A DNA stretch of 38,620 nt, taken from Erysipelotrichaceae bacterium. Lineage in GTDB: Bacteria; Bacillota_I; Bacilli_A; Erysipelotrichales; Erysipelotrichaceae. Positions 24,729 through 32,196 of the stretch are shown in pieces (within the stretch, counting starts at the first letter, position 1; every line of letters starts with the position of its first letter). The DNA lies in contig JAFWII010000037.1 in the NCBI GenBank assembly GCA_017533785.1, forward strand, positions 1-38,620, read 5' to 3'. The notes beneath the pieces are model-generated. The model saw only the letters and a list, made by a program, of their open reading frames with translations, had not been told where the DNA came from and ran no database searches. The translations under genes were made by a program, and so were the position numbers.

Positions 24729-25760
24729 TTATAGAAGATGAACGATCTCATCCAGCACCGGCTGCATATGGGCATCGACAAAACCGAAATCCTTGCCGCG
24801 GAAATTCCAGGCAGCCCGGCCGATCCCGTACTTCTCGAAAGTCTCCGAGATCATCCGGTACCAGACCAGCGTATCCTGCGGATCTGCCAGATCGATCACG
24901 CCGTATTCGCCGCAGTAAAGGGCAACGCTGCGTGCTTCCGCGACACTGACCGCTTCACTGAAGAGCGCATCAAAGAAGGCGCTGCTCAGCTTTTCTTCAT
25001 CCGGGGCTTCATAGGAAGCGGCATAATGATCACCCAGCTGCTGTCTTGTCAGTTCACGGATCTCGCCGAAAGTCAGATCGATCCCCGTGCGGAAGGAACG
25101 GTCCATGGAGGGGATCCAGTAAGCTCCCTGATGAGTAAAGATCAGCGGTTCGTAACAATGGAAATTGTAGACGACATTGTCCTTTTCCTCCGGGATCCAG
25201 AGGTCTTTCAATGCTTCGATGCTGTTGTTGTAGTAGCCGCCGAGCAGGATCGGGATCTCCGGTTCGATGCGGCGGATGCGGACAACGCATTCCTTCGAGA
25301 TGCGGTTCCAGGCATCGCATACTTCCTTATGCGTGACTTCATTCAGCAGTTCATATGCGATACGTCCGCGGTGATGCGCGAAACGTCGGGCGATCTCCTC
25401 CCAGAGACGGCAAAACCGTTCCTGGTACTGTTCGTTCGTAAAGAAACCTTCTTCGTTCTCACCGGCGTCAAAACTGAAGCCGCAGGTCTTATGCAGATCG
25501 AGCACCGTGTTCAGACCGCATTTCTCCGCTTCGCAGACGGCATGTTCCAGACGGGCAAAACCTTCTTCACGGTAATTGCCCTCTTCATCCTCGAACAGTT
25601 CATAATCGAGCGGGATCCGGACATGGTCCAGTCCCCAGGATGCGATCAGCGGAAAATCCGCGTCGGTGACAAAAGTGTCATATGTCTTTTGTGTGTGGTC
25701 GCACTGGGACAGCCAGCCGCCCAGATCGATCCCGTGCTGAAATCCGTCAAAACGCTTCAT
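24729..25760 (-). CDS. GH5-family glycoside hydrolase, apparently intracellular
   Basis: A 343-residue TIM-barrel glycosidase of family 5 (cellulase-type). GIDLGGWLSQC starts the fold; the acid/base glutamate is E141 in AYELLNEVTH and the nucleophile is E285 in LYCGEYGVID; H201 in NFHCYEPLIFTHQG and W340-like aromatic sites line the cleft. There is no signal peptide or binding module, so it probably acts in the cytoplasm on imported oligosaccharides such as cellodextrin or mannosyl oligomers; no sugar transporter is nearby. The start at 25760 lies two bases before the acetyltransferase stop. An in-frame ATG nine bases earlier is also possible. Confidence 0.85.
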   Translation of the reverse strand: MKRFDGFQHGIDLGGWLSQCDHTQKTYDTFVTDADFPLIASWGLDHVRIPLDYELFEDEEGNYREEGFARLEHAVCEAEKCGLNTVLDLHKTCGFSFDAGENEEGFFTNEQYQERFCRLWEEIARRFAHHRGRIAYELLNEVTHKEVCDAWNRISKECVVRIRRIEPEIPILLGGYYNNSIEALKDLWIPEEKDNVVYNFHCYEPLIFTHQGAYWIPSMDRSFRTGIDLTFGEIRELTRQQLGDHYAASYEAPDEEKLSSAFFDALFSEAVSVAEARSVALYCGEYGVIDLADPQDTLVWYRMISETFEKYGIGRAAWNFRGKDFGFVDAHMQPVLDEIVHLL

Positions 25761-25761
25761 A

Positions 25762-26208
25762 TTAATCATTTTCCTTTCTCGGACGGACCATCCGCAGATG
25801 CGGAATACCGTCCAGATCAAATTCTTCCGAACAGGCGGCAAAACCTTCTCTCTCATAAAAACCGCGGGCATACACCTGTGCTTCGATCTCGATCTCCGCC
25901 GGCGATTCACTGTCGATACGCTGCAGCGCCTCTTTCAGGACTCTTGCGCCCCATCCTTTCCCGCGTTCCGCACTCAGTACTCTGCCGATATGCAGCTTTC
26001 CCGGATCTTCGGGAGCCCGAAACCAGCGCAGATATGCCAGCATCCTTCCGTCTTCCTCGAGCCAGAGATGCGTGCTTTCCCGGTCGATCCCGTCGACATC
26101 CTGATACGGACAGTTCTGTTCGACGACAAAGACCGCACAGCGCAGCTGCAGCAGGTCATACAGTTCATCGGTCGTCAGTTCCCTGAAACGTTTGGCAACA
26201 CAGTTCAT
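25762..26208 (-). CDS. ElaA-like GNAT acetyltransferase
   Basis: A 148-residue acetyl-CoA-dependent N-acetyltransferase. The N-terminus FRELTTDELYDLLQLRCAVF followed by VVEQNCPYQDVDGID is the hallmark of the ElaA subgroup. The acetyl-CoA site is the RVLSAERGKGWGARVLKEAL segment. The substrate of ElaA proteins is not established. AGGAG upstream supports the start. It follows mntP by 17 bases and is translationally linked to the GH5 gene, although the three have no clear shared role. Confidence 0.85.
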   Translation of the reverse strand: MNCVAKRFRELTTDELYDLLQLRCAVFVVEQNCPYQDVDGIDRESTHLWLEEDGRMLAYLRWFRAPEDPGKLHIGRVLSAERGKGWGARVLKEALQRIDSESPAEIEIEAQVYARGFYEREGFAACSEEFDLDGIPHLRMVRPRKEND

Positions 26209-26225
26209 ATCTTTCTCCTATATTC

Positions 26226-26810
26226 TTAAAAGACTCCTGTTACAAAGATCTCGATCCCGATCGCGATCAGGATAATGCCTCCGAGCAGAGATGCCCGTTT
26301 CGCGAGCTTGGACCCGAAATGCTTGCCGATGCGGATCCCGCCAAGGCAGATCACGAAGGTCACGGCGCCGATGATCAGCGCTTCGTTAAAGGCCAAAACA
26401 AATCTATAGTTTGCTATCGTAAAGCCGACAGACAACGCATCTATCGAAGTGGCGATGCCCTGCAGCAGCAGACTGCGGAAGTCTACCGACGGTTTCTCAC
26501 CTTCAAGCGGATCGCCGGCGATCCCCTCATACAGCATCTTGCCGCCGATATAAAGAAGCAGCAGCAGCGCGATCCAGGGAACGGCTTTCTGGAAAGAACG
26601 GAAAGTATCTTCGATCCAGCGGACCGCTGCCCAGCCGATCAGCGGCATAGCCGCCTGAAACAGCGCAAAGACTCCGGCGATCAGGCACATCCGCCGGACC
26701 GGCATCTTCGTCTCGTTCAGCCCGTTGACGGCTGAAACACAAAAAGCGTCCATCGCCAGGCCAACGCCGAAGAGCACGCTGTTGATCACAAATAAAAAAC
26801 TGTTCTGCAT
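26226..26810 (-). CDS. mntP: Putative manganese efflux pump MntP
   Basis: A 194-residue, six-helix membrane protein. The two family repeats carry the conserved acidic residues D21 in GLAMDAFCVSA and D124 in ATSIDALSVGF, matching the two essential aspartates of E. coli MntP. It exports Mn2+ to prevent overload. A consensus promoter lies 60 bases upstream. No yybP-ykoY manganese riboswitch is visible in the 98 bases before it, so regulation would have to differ from that of many mntP genes. Confidence 0.87.
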   Translation of the reverse strand: MQNSFLFVINSVLFGVGLAMDAFCVSAVNGLNETKMPVRRMCLIAGVFALFQAAMPLIGWAAVRWIEDTFRSFQKAVPWIALLLLLYIGGKMLYEGIAGDPLEGEKPSVDFRSLLLQGIATSIDALSVGFTIANYRFVLAFNEALIIGAVTFVICLGGIRIGKHFGSKLAKRASLLGGIILIAIGIEIFVTGVF

Positions 26811-26870
26811 TTTCCTTGATTATCCCCAGCGGAAGCAGTCTCTTTTCTCCATGGGACTGTTCCGTTTTTT

Positions 26871-26899
26871 ATTGTAGAAGATTTAGGCAGAGGAAACAA
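26871..26899 (-). promoter_or_regulatory. mntP promoter
   Basis: TTGTTT (26894-26899) and TACAAT (26871-26876) with 17-base spacing on the minus strand. It lies just behind the 3' end of the VanZ-RDD gene, whose stop is at 26909. Confidence 0.6.
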
Positions 26900-26908
26900 T
26901 CCGCAGAC

Positions 26909-28093
26909 TTATTCTGCGGATGCCGGTCCCTGATTTCCTCTTCCGACCAGGACCGTATTCGCATAATGGTCATGCGGCAGACAGCCGTAGCGGTTCTGAC
27001 TGTGCAGCAGCCAGGCAAACGCGATTGCCGGGAAAAAAGCAGACAGCGCCATCGCAAAGATCCGGAAACCGCCCCATTCGACGTCGCTGCCGATCAGCGT
27101 GAACAGCAGGATCCCCAGGAAAACTCCGCACAGCACTGCGAGCACCGGTTCTATGCCGTAGAGAACGAAGTTGCGGATGAAATGCTGGATAAAAGTTGCA
27201 GAACTACCGTCAGCACTGACAGTCCGCAGTTTGAGGACCGCCTGCCCGAGGGTGCTCCCCCGGAATGCCAGCGGGATCAGCACAAAATACATCAGCAGCA
27301 TCGCCGTAAAGGCGAGCATAGTCCCTGTTCCGGAAAAGAAGGCAACGACCAGGACTGTAAACAGGATCACGAAGATCACGTCAAAGCCAGCCGCAAAGAC
27401 CCGGCGCAGGAACGTGACCCGTTTGCCCTTGCGGTAGGAGATCTGGTCGATCTCGTCCCGGCTCGGCAGAAAAAACATCAGCAGCGGCGCGATCCAGTAA
27501 CCGATCGTGGTGCCGAGTGTATTGGCGATCAGGTCGTCGACTTCCGTATAACGATAGGGTTTGGGATAAATGCCGTAAAGTCCGCTGAGCTGAGTCAGTT
27601 CAAAGAAGAGACTGGCCAGAAAACCGAACAGGATCGTCTTCTTCAGACTGAGACGGAAATAATAGCGCAGATAGAATCCGAACGGCACCATCATCACCAC
27701 GTTTGCCAGAACGGTGAAAAGATCGCTGCTCTTGAGAAAGCGCAGCCATAGCGATGTGTCTTTCAGAGTAGACAGATTTGAAAAATCGAAACCCGCCTTC
27801 TGCATGCCGATGTAAATGTCATGGAACGGGATCCAGCCGATCGGCAGCGGCTCACTGGCCGCGACCGCTTCTCTTGAGGGCAGCGGCAGGATCGTCAGAA
27901 AATACGCGCACATGCAGTACAGGATAAAGGAATAAACGATCATGACCCGGATCACGGCGATGCCGCCGTATTTCCGGTAATGCCGGATGATGAACGGCAA
28001 TGTGAAAAGGCCTGCAATGAACGGGAACAATACGCAGGCCCAGTAGATCGGCTGAAAGTATGGCGAAAGCCGGTGAAGGATCTTATCTATCAT
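26909..28093 (-). CDS. VanZ-RDD fusion membrane protein
   Basis: A 394-residue membrane protein joining two families. Residues ~40-210 are a VanZ-like domain with PFGFYLRYYF, then SLFFELTQLSGLYG and TEVDDLIANTLGTTIGY. Residues ~225-370 form an RDD-type domain (RRVFAAGFDVIFVILFT, then FRGSTLGQAVLKLRTVS). VanZ in enterococci gives low-level teicoplanin resistance; most chromosomal relatives have unknown roles, probably cell-surface linked. RDD proteins may be transporters. The start is close behind a TGTTAGAAT promoter with no visible ribosome site. Confidence 0.84.
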   Translation of the reverse strand: MIDKILHRLSPYFQPIYWACVLFPFIAGLFTLPFIIRHYRKYGGIAVIRVMIVYSFILYCMCAYFLTILPLPSREAVAASEPLPIGWIPFHDIYIGMQKAGFDFSNLSTLKDTSLWLRFLKSSDLFTVLANVVMMVPFGFYLRYYFRLSLKKTILFGFLASLFFELTQLSGLYGIYPKPYRYTEVDDLIANTLGTTIGYWIAPLLMFFLPSRDEIDQISYRKGKRVTFLRRVFAAGFDVIFVILFTVLVVAFFSGTGTMLAFTAMLLMYFVLIPLAFRGSTLGQAVLKLRTVSADGSSATFIQHFIRNFVLYGIEPVLAVLCGVFLGILLFTLIGSDVEWGGFRIFAMALSAFFPAIAFAWLLHSQNRYGCLPHDHYANTVLVGRGNQGPASAE

Positions 28094-28105
28094 AGTTCAA
28101 TGGAT

Positions 28106-28114
28106 ATTCTAACA
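28106..28114 (-). promoter_or_regulatory. Extended -10 promoter of the VanZ-RDD gene
   Basis: TGT-TAGAAT on the minus strand ends 12 bases before the ATG at 28093. Transcription would begin only a few bases before the start codon. Confidence 0.45.
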
Positions 28115-28155
28115 AACGCAGAATCGGAAGAGTTGAAGAATCGCTTAAGTTTCGG

Positions 28156-28587
28156 TCATTCGAAGTTTCCGGAGAAGAAACAAAGGACTTCCTCCGGCAT
28201 GAAGGCGAAGAAAACGTCGGAAATGTTGTAAAACGGACCGTTCCGGCCGCCGATGTTGTCACGGAACTTTCCGTATTCGCGGGGATAGCAGATCTTTTCC
28301 GTCTTTCCGAAGTGTCTTTCTGTCAGTTCGGCAAGTTTTTCAGAGAGTTCCGCACTGTCAGGACCGATGCAGAGAAAATCCCGGAGAGCTTCTTTCAGGC
28401 TGATATCCGCCTCTTCAAGCTCTAGTGGAAACTTCTGACAGCGGAATTCCTTCTTGAACGCTTCGATCAGGCCTTCTTTCGGCAGACTGAAAACGACCGC
28501 ATCGTCCAGACCCATATTGACCGACATTCTCACTGCCAGTTCAAGGGCGCCGTTCAGAAAACTCAAACTGTATTTTCCTTTGCTCAT
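28156..28587 (-). CDS. Conserved-looking small protein, unknown function
   Basis: A 143-residue protein that I do not recognise. It is soluble with no signal peptide or membrane segment: LNGALELAVRMSVNMGLDD, then a negatively charged middle (LELEEADISLKEALRDFL), then YPREYGKFRDNIGGRNGPFY. A GGGAGGA ribosome site precedes the start, and its ATGA overlap with the ATC-hydrolase-like gene upstream makes translational coupling likely. It is probably a functional partner of that gene. Confidence 0.6.
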   Translation of the reverse strand: MSKGKYSLSFLNGALELAVRMSVNMGLDDAVVFSLPKEGLIEAFKKEFRCQKFPLELEEADISLKEALRDFLCIGPDSAELSEKLAELTERHFGKTEKICYPREYGKFRDNIGGRNGPFYNISDVFFAFMPEEVLCFFSGNFE

Positions 28588-29288
28588 AGGTCTTCCTCCC
28601 TGATATGGTCAAAATCATATCCCCGGTAACTGTCGAGAAGCTCTGCGGCTTCTTTTCCCAGCTCCTTTTCTATCCTGTCGTGCACCTTTTGCGCAACTGT
28701 ATCCGCTTCTTCCGGAAAGAAATGCTCCGCTGCCTGCCTGTAGGCATAGAAGGAATTCGCACAGTGAAAACCGAAGTCCTTTACGTATTCCTCTTTGCGG
28801 GTAAGCGCCTCCCCTTCTCTGACCCCGGCATTGACTGCCCGCTGCACACAGCATAGATGGTCAAGCAGTGTCTGTTCGGTCCGGTATTCCAGCTCCGGCG
28901 AAAACCCGCGCACGATCGCCCGGTCGATCTCGGCACAGTAGATCCGCTCCGCTTCCCCGAGTCCCATTTCCTGAAATTGGTCATGCCAGAGACAGTTCGG
29001 AATGGAGATCACCCGATCAGGCGAAAACGAAAGAGTCTGTGCCGCCGGACGGCGGAGACTGCATGAGTAGTCGCTCGGGCGCCATTCTCCGTAACGGAAA
29101 TAATTCCGGAAATCCGGTTTTTCTCCGTCTTTCAGGACCCTCTCTCTCATTCTTCTGCCCCGGCTCATGCCGTGCAGGACCGTTCCGTACGCGAAGGCTT
29201 CTTTTCCCTTCTGAACATCCAGCGCAGTGAACTCCCGGTAATAGAGTCCGGCGACCAGCGCGTGCGTTTTTTCGTTAAAGATATTCAT
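28584..29288 (-). CDS. L-2-amino-thiazoline-4-carboxylate hydrolase-like protein
   Basis: A 234-residue protein resembling the ATC-hydrolase family, whose founding member opens a thiazoline ring on the path to cysteine. The diagnostic stretch is the C-W pair in NCLWHDQFQEMGLGEAE, then YCAEIDRAIVRGF and LLDHLCCVQRAV; these place conserved Cys and Asp residues. The family name is often over-applied to proteins of unknown substrate, so function should be treated as unproven. It appears to be leaderless: a TGTTAGAAT promoter ends eight bases before the ATG and no ribosome site is present. The next gene overlaps its stop. Confidence 0.62.
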   Translation of the reverse strand: MNIFNEKTHALVAGLYYREFTALDVQKGKEAFAYGTVLHGMSRGRRMRERVLKDGEKPDFRNYFRYGEWRPSDYSCSLRRPAAQTLSFSPDRVISIPNCLWHDQFQEMGLGEAERIYCAEIDRAIVRGFSPELEYRTEQTLLDHLCCVQRAVNAGVREGEALTRKEEYVKDFGFHCANSFYAYRQAAEHFFPEEADTVAQKVHDRIEKELGKEAAELLDSYRGYDFDHIREEDL

Positions 29289-29296
29289 CTGTCTTT

Positions 29297-29325
29297 ATTC
29301 TAACAGAAGCGGAAATATCTGTTTA
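29297..29325 (-). promoter_or_regulatory. Promoter directly abutting the ATC-hydrolase-like start codon
   Basis: TGT-TAGAAT (29297-29305) with a TAAACA -35-like box at 29320-29325, spacing 17. The -10 ends eight bases before the ATG at 29288. Confidence 0.5.
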
Positions 29326-29331
29326 GCGCGG

Positions 29332-29361
29332 AAAAAAGCCGCCTTCCTTCCGAAAGGCGGC
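29332..29361 (-). terminator. Terminator of the methyltransferase operon
   Basis: Minus-strand GCCGCCTT / AAGGCGGC with an eight-base loop, followed by TTTTTT; 13 bases past the stop at 29375. Confidence 0.88.
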
Positions 29362-29374
29362 CGTATTAGCTTGT

Positions 29375-29944
29375 TCAGCGCTTGCAGGCGACGATGCCGA
29401 TATAGCCCTGCCGGGAATCACTGAAATCGCGGATCTCGGAGAATCCGGCTTTCATGACTTCCTGCAGAACGATGGCCTTGTCGGTCCTTTCACCATCCAG
29501 TGCATAGACGAGCAGGATCCCTCTGGGTTTCAGGACCCGGTAAACTTCCTTCAGCGCGCCTTCCGGATATGTCTCGATATTATCCGGAGATACCGCCAAC
29601 TCAAAAGCTCTGGAACGGAGCGGGAGTTTTTCCAGTTCACTGCAGATCAGTTCGCAGCGTCCCTCTTCCACTTCTTCCTTCAGCATCCTTCCTGCCTTCT
29701 CGATCGCGACCTGAGACGGATCGACGCCGGCGACCTTGGCTTTGGGACAGACTTTCAGCAGCGTCAGCACGCTGCTTCCGCCGCTGCATCCGGGAACGAA
29801 CACATGGTGACGGTTCTCTGTCTGCGTCAGCGACAATGCCCATTCAGCGAGACGTTTACGGCGATAGCCCAGAGTTGGTGCCCGGAGACCGCTGAAAAAG
29901 GTCTTCGGCGTTCCGCCGTCGGTAAATCTTCTGTCCTGCGCCAT
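29375..29944 (-). CDS. Class I SAM-dependent methyltransferase
   Basis: A 189-residue Rossmann-fold methyltransferase. Motif I is HVFVPGCSGGSS, post-I acidic is VAGVDPSQVAIEKA, motif II is AVSPDNIETYPEG and YRVLKPRGILLVYAL is the post-II region of methyltransferase type 11. The P-G-C-S-G-G variation of motif I is a little unusual. The substrate is unknown. Its ATG overlaps the nitroreductase stop (TAATG), so it is the second gene of that pair. Confidence 0.8.
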   Translation of the reverse strand: MAQDRRFTDGGTPKTFFSGLRAPTLGYRRKRLAEWALSLTQTENRHHVFVPGCSGGSSVLTLLKVCPKAKVAGVDPSQVAIEKAGRMLKEEVEEGRCELICSELEKLPLRSRAFELAVSPDNIETYPEGALKEVYRVLKPRGILLVYALDGERTDKAIVLQEVMKAGFSEIRDFSDSRQGYIGIVACKR

Positions 29945-30462
29945 TAAATGCAGAACACCCGTCCTTCACGTTTTTCTTTCGGCTGCGGAAGCTCTCCTTT
30001 GGGATGACCGAGGATCAGGTTGCCGATGCCTTCGTACTCGCCTTCAACGCCGAGTTTCTTCAGCAGCGCTTTTCCTTCTTCTCTTTCAAAGGTCTCTTTC
30101 GCACGGTGGATCCAGCAGCTGCCCAAACCGAGATCGGCCGCTGCCAGCATCATGCTGCCCATTGCCAGGGAACCGTCGTAAAGATAGGTCGGGAACGTTT
30201 TGTCCGCCAGCACGACGACTACCGCCGGAGCGCCGTAGAACGGATCGCCGTCACGGCCCATGATCTCCGCATTGACACGGCTCAGCTCGTCGCGGGTCTC
30301 TTTATCCTGAACGACGAGAAAGATCGGGGTCTGTCTGTTCATCCCCGTCGGAGCGGCAAGACCGGCCTTCACGACTTTTTCAAGGTCTTCCTTGCTGACC
30401 GGCTCCTCCGTGTAGGAACGGCAGGATACACGCTGGTAGATGTTGTTCAATACTTCACTCAT
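29944..30462 (-). CDS. Nitroreductase-family flavoprotein
   Basis: A 172-residue FMN-dependent reductase. YQRVSCRSYTEEPVSKEDLEK at the start, AAPTGMNRQTPIFLVV, GSMMLAAADLGLGSCWI and the C-terminal GNLILGHPKGELP-EK-REGRV block are typical and place FMN phosphate contacts (R-x-S) near the N-terminus. Such enzymes reduce nitroaromatics, quinones or flavins with NAD(P)H. The start has AAAGGAG upstream. It is transcribed after the Xaa-Pro peptidase gene with 14 bases between, so all three probably form one transcript. Confidence 0.9.
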   Translation of the reverse strand: MSEVLNNIYQRVSCRSYTEEPVSKEDLEKVVKAGLAAPTGMNRQTPIFLVVQDKETRDELSRVNAEIMGRDGDPFYGAPAVVVVLADKTFPTYLYDGSLAMGSMMLAAADLGLGSCWIHRAKETFEREEGKALLKKLGVEGEYEGIGNLILGHPKGELPQPKEKREGRVFCI

Positions 30463-30476
30463 AGTAGCTCTCCTTT

Positions 30477-31562
30477 CTATCCGATGATCTGGATATCATG
30501 CGGATAATGGTTTAATACTTCCACACCGTCTTCGGTGATCAGTACGAGATCTTCGATGCGGACACCGACACCCTGTTCCAGAGAGTAGATACCCGGTTCG
30601 ATCGAGAATGTGTTGCCGGCTGCGGCTGTATTCGGGTTGGCCTGGGAAACATCTCCGGCCTCATGGGTCTCCATGCCGATGAAATGGCCGAGACGATGTG
30701 TAAAGTCTTTGCCATAGCCGCCTTCGGCGATGATGTCCCGGGCAGTCTTGTCGATATCTGCGATCTTTCTTCCGGGAGCGCAGAAAGCTTCCGCGCTTTC
30801 GTTTGCGTTTCTTACCAGTTCATAGATCCGTCTGGCTTCCTCGCCCGGCTCTTCCAGGAAGAAGAAGGTCCTGGTCATATCCGAGCAGTATTCATCGACG
30901 ACACAGCCGACGTCATAGAGGACAACGTCCCCTTTCTTCAGTTTTGTATCGTCCGGCATGTGGTGCGGATCCGCTGCGTTTTTCCCGAATGCGACGATCG
31001 GTTCGAAAGAATAGCCGTTGGCACCGAGCTCTTTATAGATGCCGAGCATCTGGTCGGCGATCTCTGTTTCCGTGATCCCTTCTTTTACAAGTTTGGTAAA
31101 GCGCTCCATCGCCTGATCGTTGATCAGACTGGCACGGCGCATTTTTTCCCTTTCTTCCTCGTCCTTGAGGGCTCTGGCATCGTCAACCGCCCAGGAGGCG
31201 TTGACGAACGCAGACGCGAGCTTCGCATCGATCAGCGGCAGCAGATATCTGGCAGGCAGGTTCTTGTCAACGCCGAGCGCTTCGTTTTCATTCAGCAAAG
31301 GTCCGAGAAGAGAGGTCAGTTCCTGACCGTCCTTATAGTAGACTTTGCGGACGCCGATCTCTTCCTCAAAACGGAAAAGCTCATTGAGCACAAGCACCGG
31401 CTTATCGTCTTCTTTTATGATCAGCGCCAGAAAACGCTCGCCCGGAAAGATCCATCTGCCGCAAAGGTAGTAGATTGCGTACGGATCGCTCAGCAGGCAC
31501 TGGCGCAGGCTGTTTTTTCTCAGATTGGAAAGGACTTTCTGTCCCCGAAGAGCATTGTACAT
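30477..31562 (-). CDS. M24-family Xaa-Pro aminopeptidase (PepQ/PepP-like)
   Basis: A 361-residue dimetal peptidase that removes N-terminal residues before proline, useful for digesting peptides brought in by the Opp system. The metal-ligand set is complete: D-D in VLYDVGCVVDEYCSDMTRTF, H in HRLGHFIGMETHE, E in FSIEPGIY, and E in VRIEDLVLI. A creatinase-type N-terminal domain (1-120) precedes it. GGAGGA supports the ATG at 31562. A longer frame to 31619 would have no family support. The gene heads an operon with the nitroreductase and methyltransferase genes. Confidence 0.92.
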   Translation of the reverse strand: MYNALRGQKVLSNLRKNSLRQCLLSDPYAIYYLCGRWIFPGERFLALIIKEDDKPVLVLNELFRFEEEIGVRKVYYKDGQELTSLLGPLLNENEALGVDKNLPARYLLPLIDAKLASAFVNASWAVDDARALKDEEEREKMRRASLINDQAMERFTKLVKEGITETEIADQMLGIYKELGANGYSFEPIVAFGKNAADPHHMPDDTKLKKGDVVLYDVGCVVDEYCSDMTRTFFFLEEPGEEARRIYELVRNANESAEAFCAPGRKIADIDKTARDIIAEGGYGKDFTHRLGHFIGMETHEAGDVSQANPNTAAAGNTFSIEPGIYSLEQGVGVRIEDLVLITEDGVEVLNHYPHDIQIIG

Positions 31563-31583
31563 AGTGGGTAATCCTCCACTGTT

Positions 31584-31589
31584 ATTATA
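31584..31589 (-). promoter_or_regulatory. Putative -10 box of the peptidase operon
   Basis: A perfect TATAAT on the minus strand 22 bases before the ATG at 31562; the -35 region is weak. Confidence 0.4.
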
Positions 31590-31597
31590 TGCGAAAT

Positions 31598-31625
31598 GAA
31601 AAAGAGTGCGATAACTCACACTCTT
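31598..31625 (-). terminator. Terminator of the Rrf2 gene
   Basis: Minus-strand AAGAGTG / CACTCTT with a ten-base loop, followed by TTTTC; seven bases past the stop at 31632. Confidence 0.82.
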
Positions 31626-31631
31626 TGTTCA

Positions 31632-32051
31632 TTAGTTTATTGCTTTTTCGTAGAATTTCAGAACGTCCGCCAGTGTATGTGTTTTCAGATTGTTTTCAAA
31701 CTCTTTCTGAATCGCTGCAAACAGTTCATAGAACGGTTCTTTCCTGCGCTCTGCTTTTGTTTTCGGCATTTTCCCAGCCAGTGTTCTGTTGATCAGCAAA
31801 GTTTCTTCCGAAGTGGAAAGAATATCGTAGAGCGTGATTTCTCCAGGCTCTCTGAGGAGCTTCCATCCTCCTTTTACGCCGCGCGAAGCTTCGATCAGGC
31901 CTGCTTTGCGCAGTTTTCCGAGAATGTTGTAGAGAAAAGCAGTTGGAATCTTCATCTCCTGGGAGATTTCTGATGTGTTTGTCACTCCGTCCCGATTTGC
32001 CAAATATACCATGGCTTTCAGGGCATAATCCGACGCCGCATTCAGTTGCAT
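31632..32051 (-). CDS. Rrf2-family transcriptional regulator without an iron-sulfur cysteine cluster
   Basis: A 139-residue winged-helix regulator. MQLNAASDYALKAMVYLAN, then TNTSEISQEMKIPTAFLYNI and LRKAGLIEASRGVKGGWKL form the Rrf2 DNA-binding domain. The three cysteines that bind a [2Fe-2S] cluster in IscR and NsrR are absent: the protein has no cysteine at all. It therefore resembles cluster-free members such as CymR. GGAGG supports the start. A 12-bp palindrome lies just upstream. The target regulon cannot be named. Confidence 0.87.
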   Translation of the reverse strand: MQLNAASDYALKAMVYLANRDGVTNTSEISQEMKIPTAFLYNILGKLRKAGLIEASRGVKGGWKLLREPGEITLYDILSTSEETLLINRTLAGKMPKTKAERRKEPFYELFAAIQKEFENNLKTHTLADVLKFYEKAIN

Positions 32052-32078
32052 AAACTACCTCCAACCTTAAGCAATTTT

Positions 32079-32090
32079 ATTTTATAAAAT
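32079..32090. promoter_or_regulatory. 12-bp palindrome upstream of the Rrf2 gene
   Basis: ATTTTATAAAAT is perfectly symmetric and lies 28-39 bases before the Rrf2 start, overlapping its likely promoter. It could be an autoregulatory site, but the AT-rich context makes chance likely. Confidence 0.28.
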
Positions 32091-32181
32091 TTATGTAAAA
32101 AAAGATATATTTTCCATTTTTTTCACAGAAAATTCAGTTAATTCCAAAAAACTGTCTTTTCAGACTTCCTCTGTGCATTTC

Positions 32182-32190
32182 TGCTACAAT
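32182..32190 (+). promoter_or_regulatory. Extended -10 promoter abutting birA
   Basis: TGC-TACAAT ends six bases before the ATG at 32197. No ribosome site lies between, suggesting a leaderless message. Confidence 0.5.
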
Positions 32191-32196
32191 AAAAAC

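Noticed and set aside
24738..26186. A long open frame (482 codons) on the plus strand opposite the GH5 and acetyltransferase genes.
   Set aside because: The opposite strand has two genes with catalytic motifs and ribosome sites. The plus-strand product has no domain and arises from codon bias.
26811..26908. A yybP-ykoY manganese riboswitch might be expected upstream of mntP.
   Set aside because: The 98 bases hold a promoter but none of the conserved riboswitch core.
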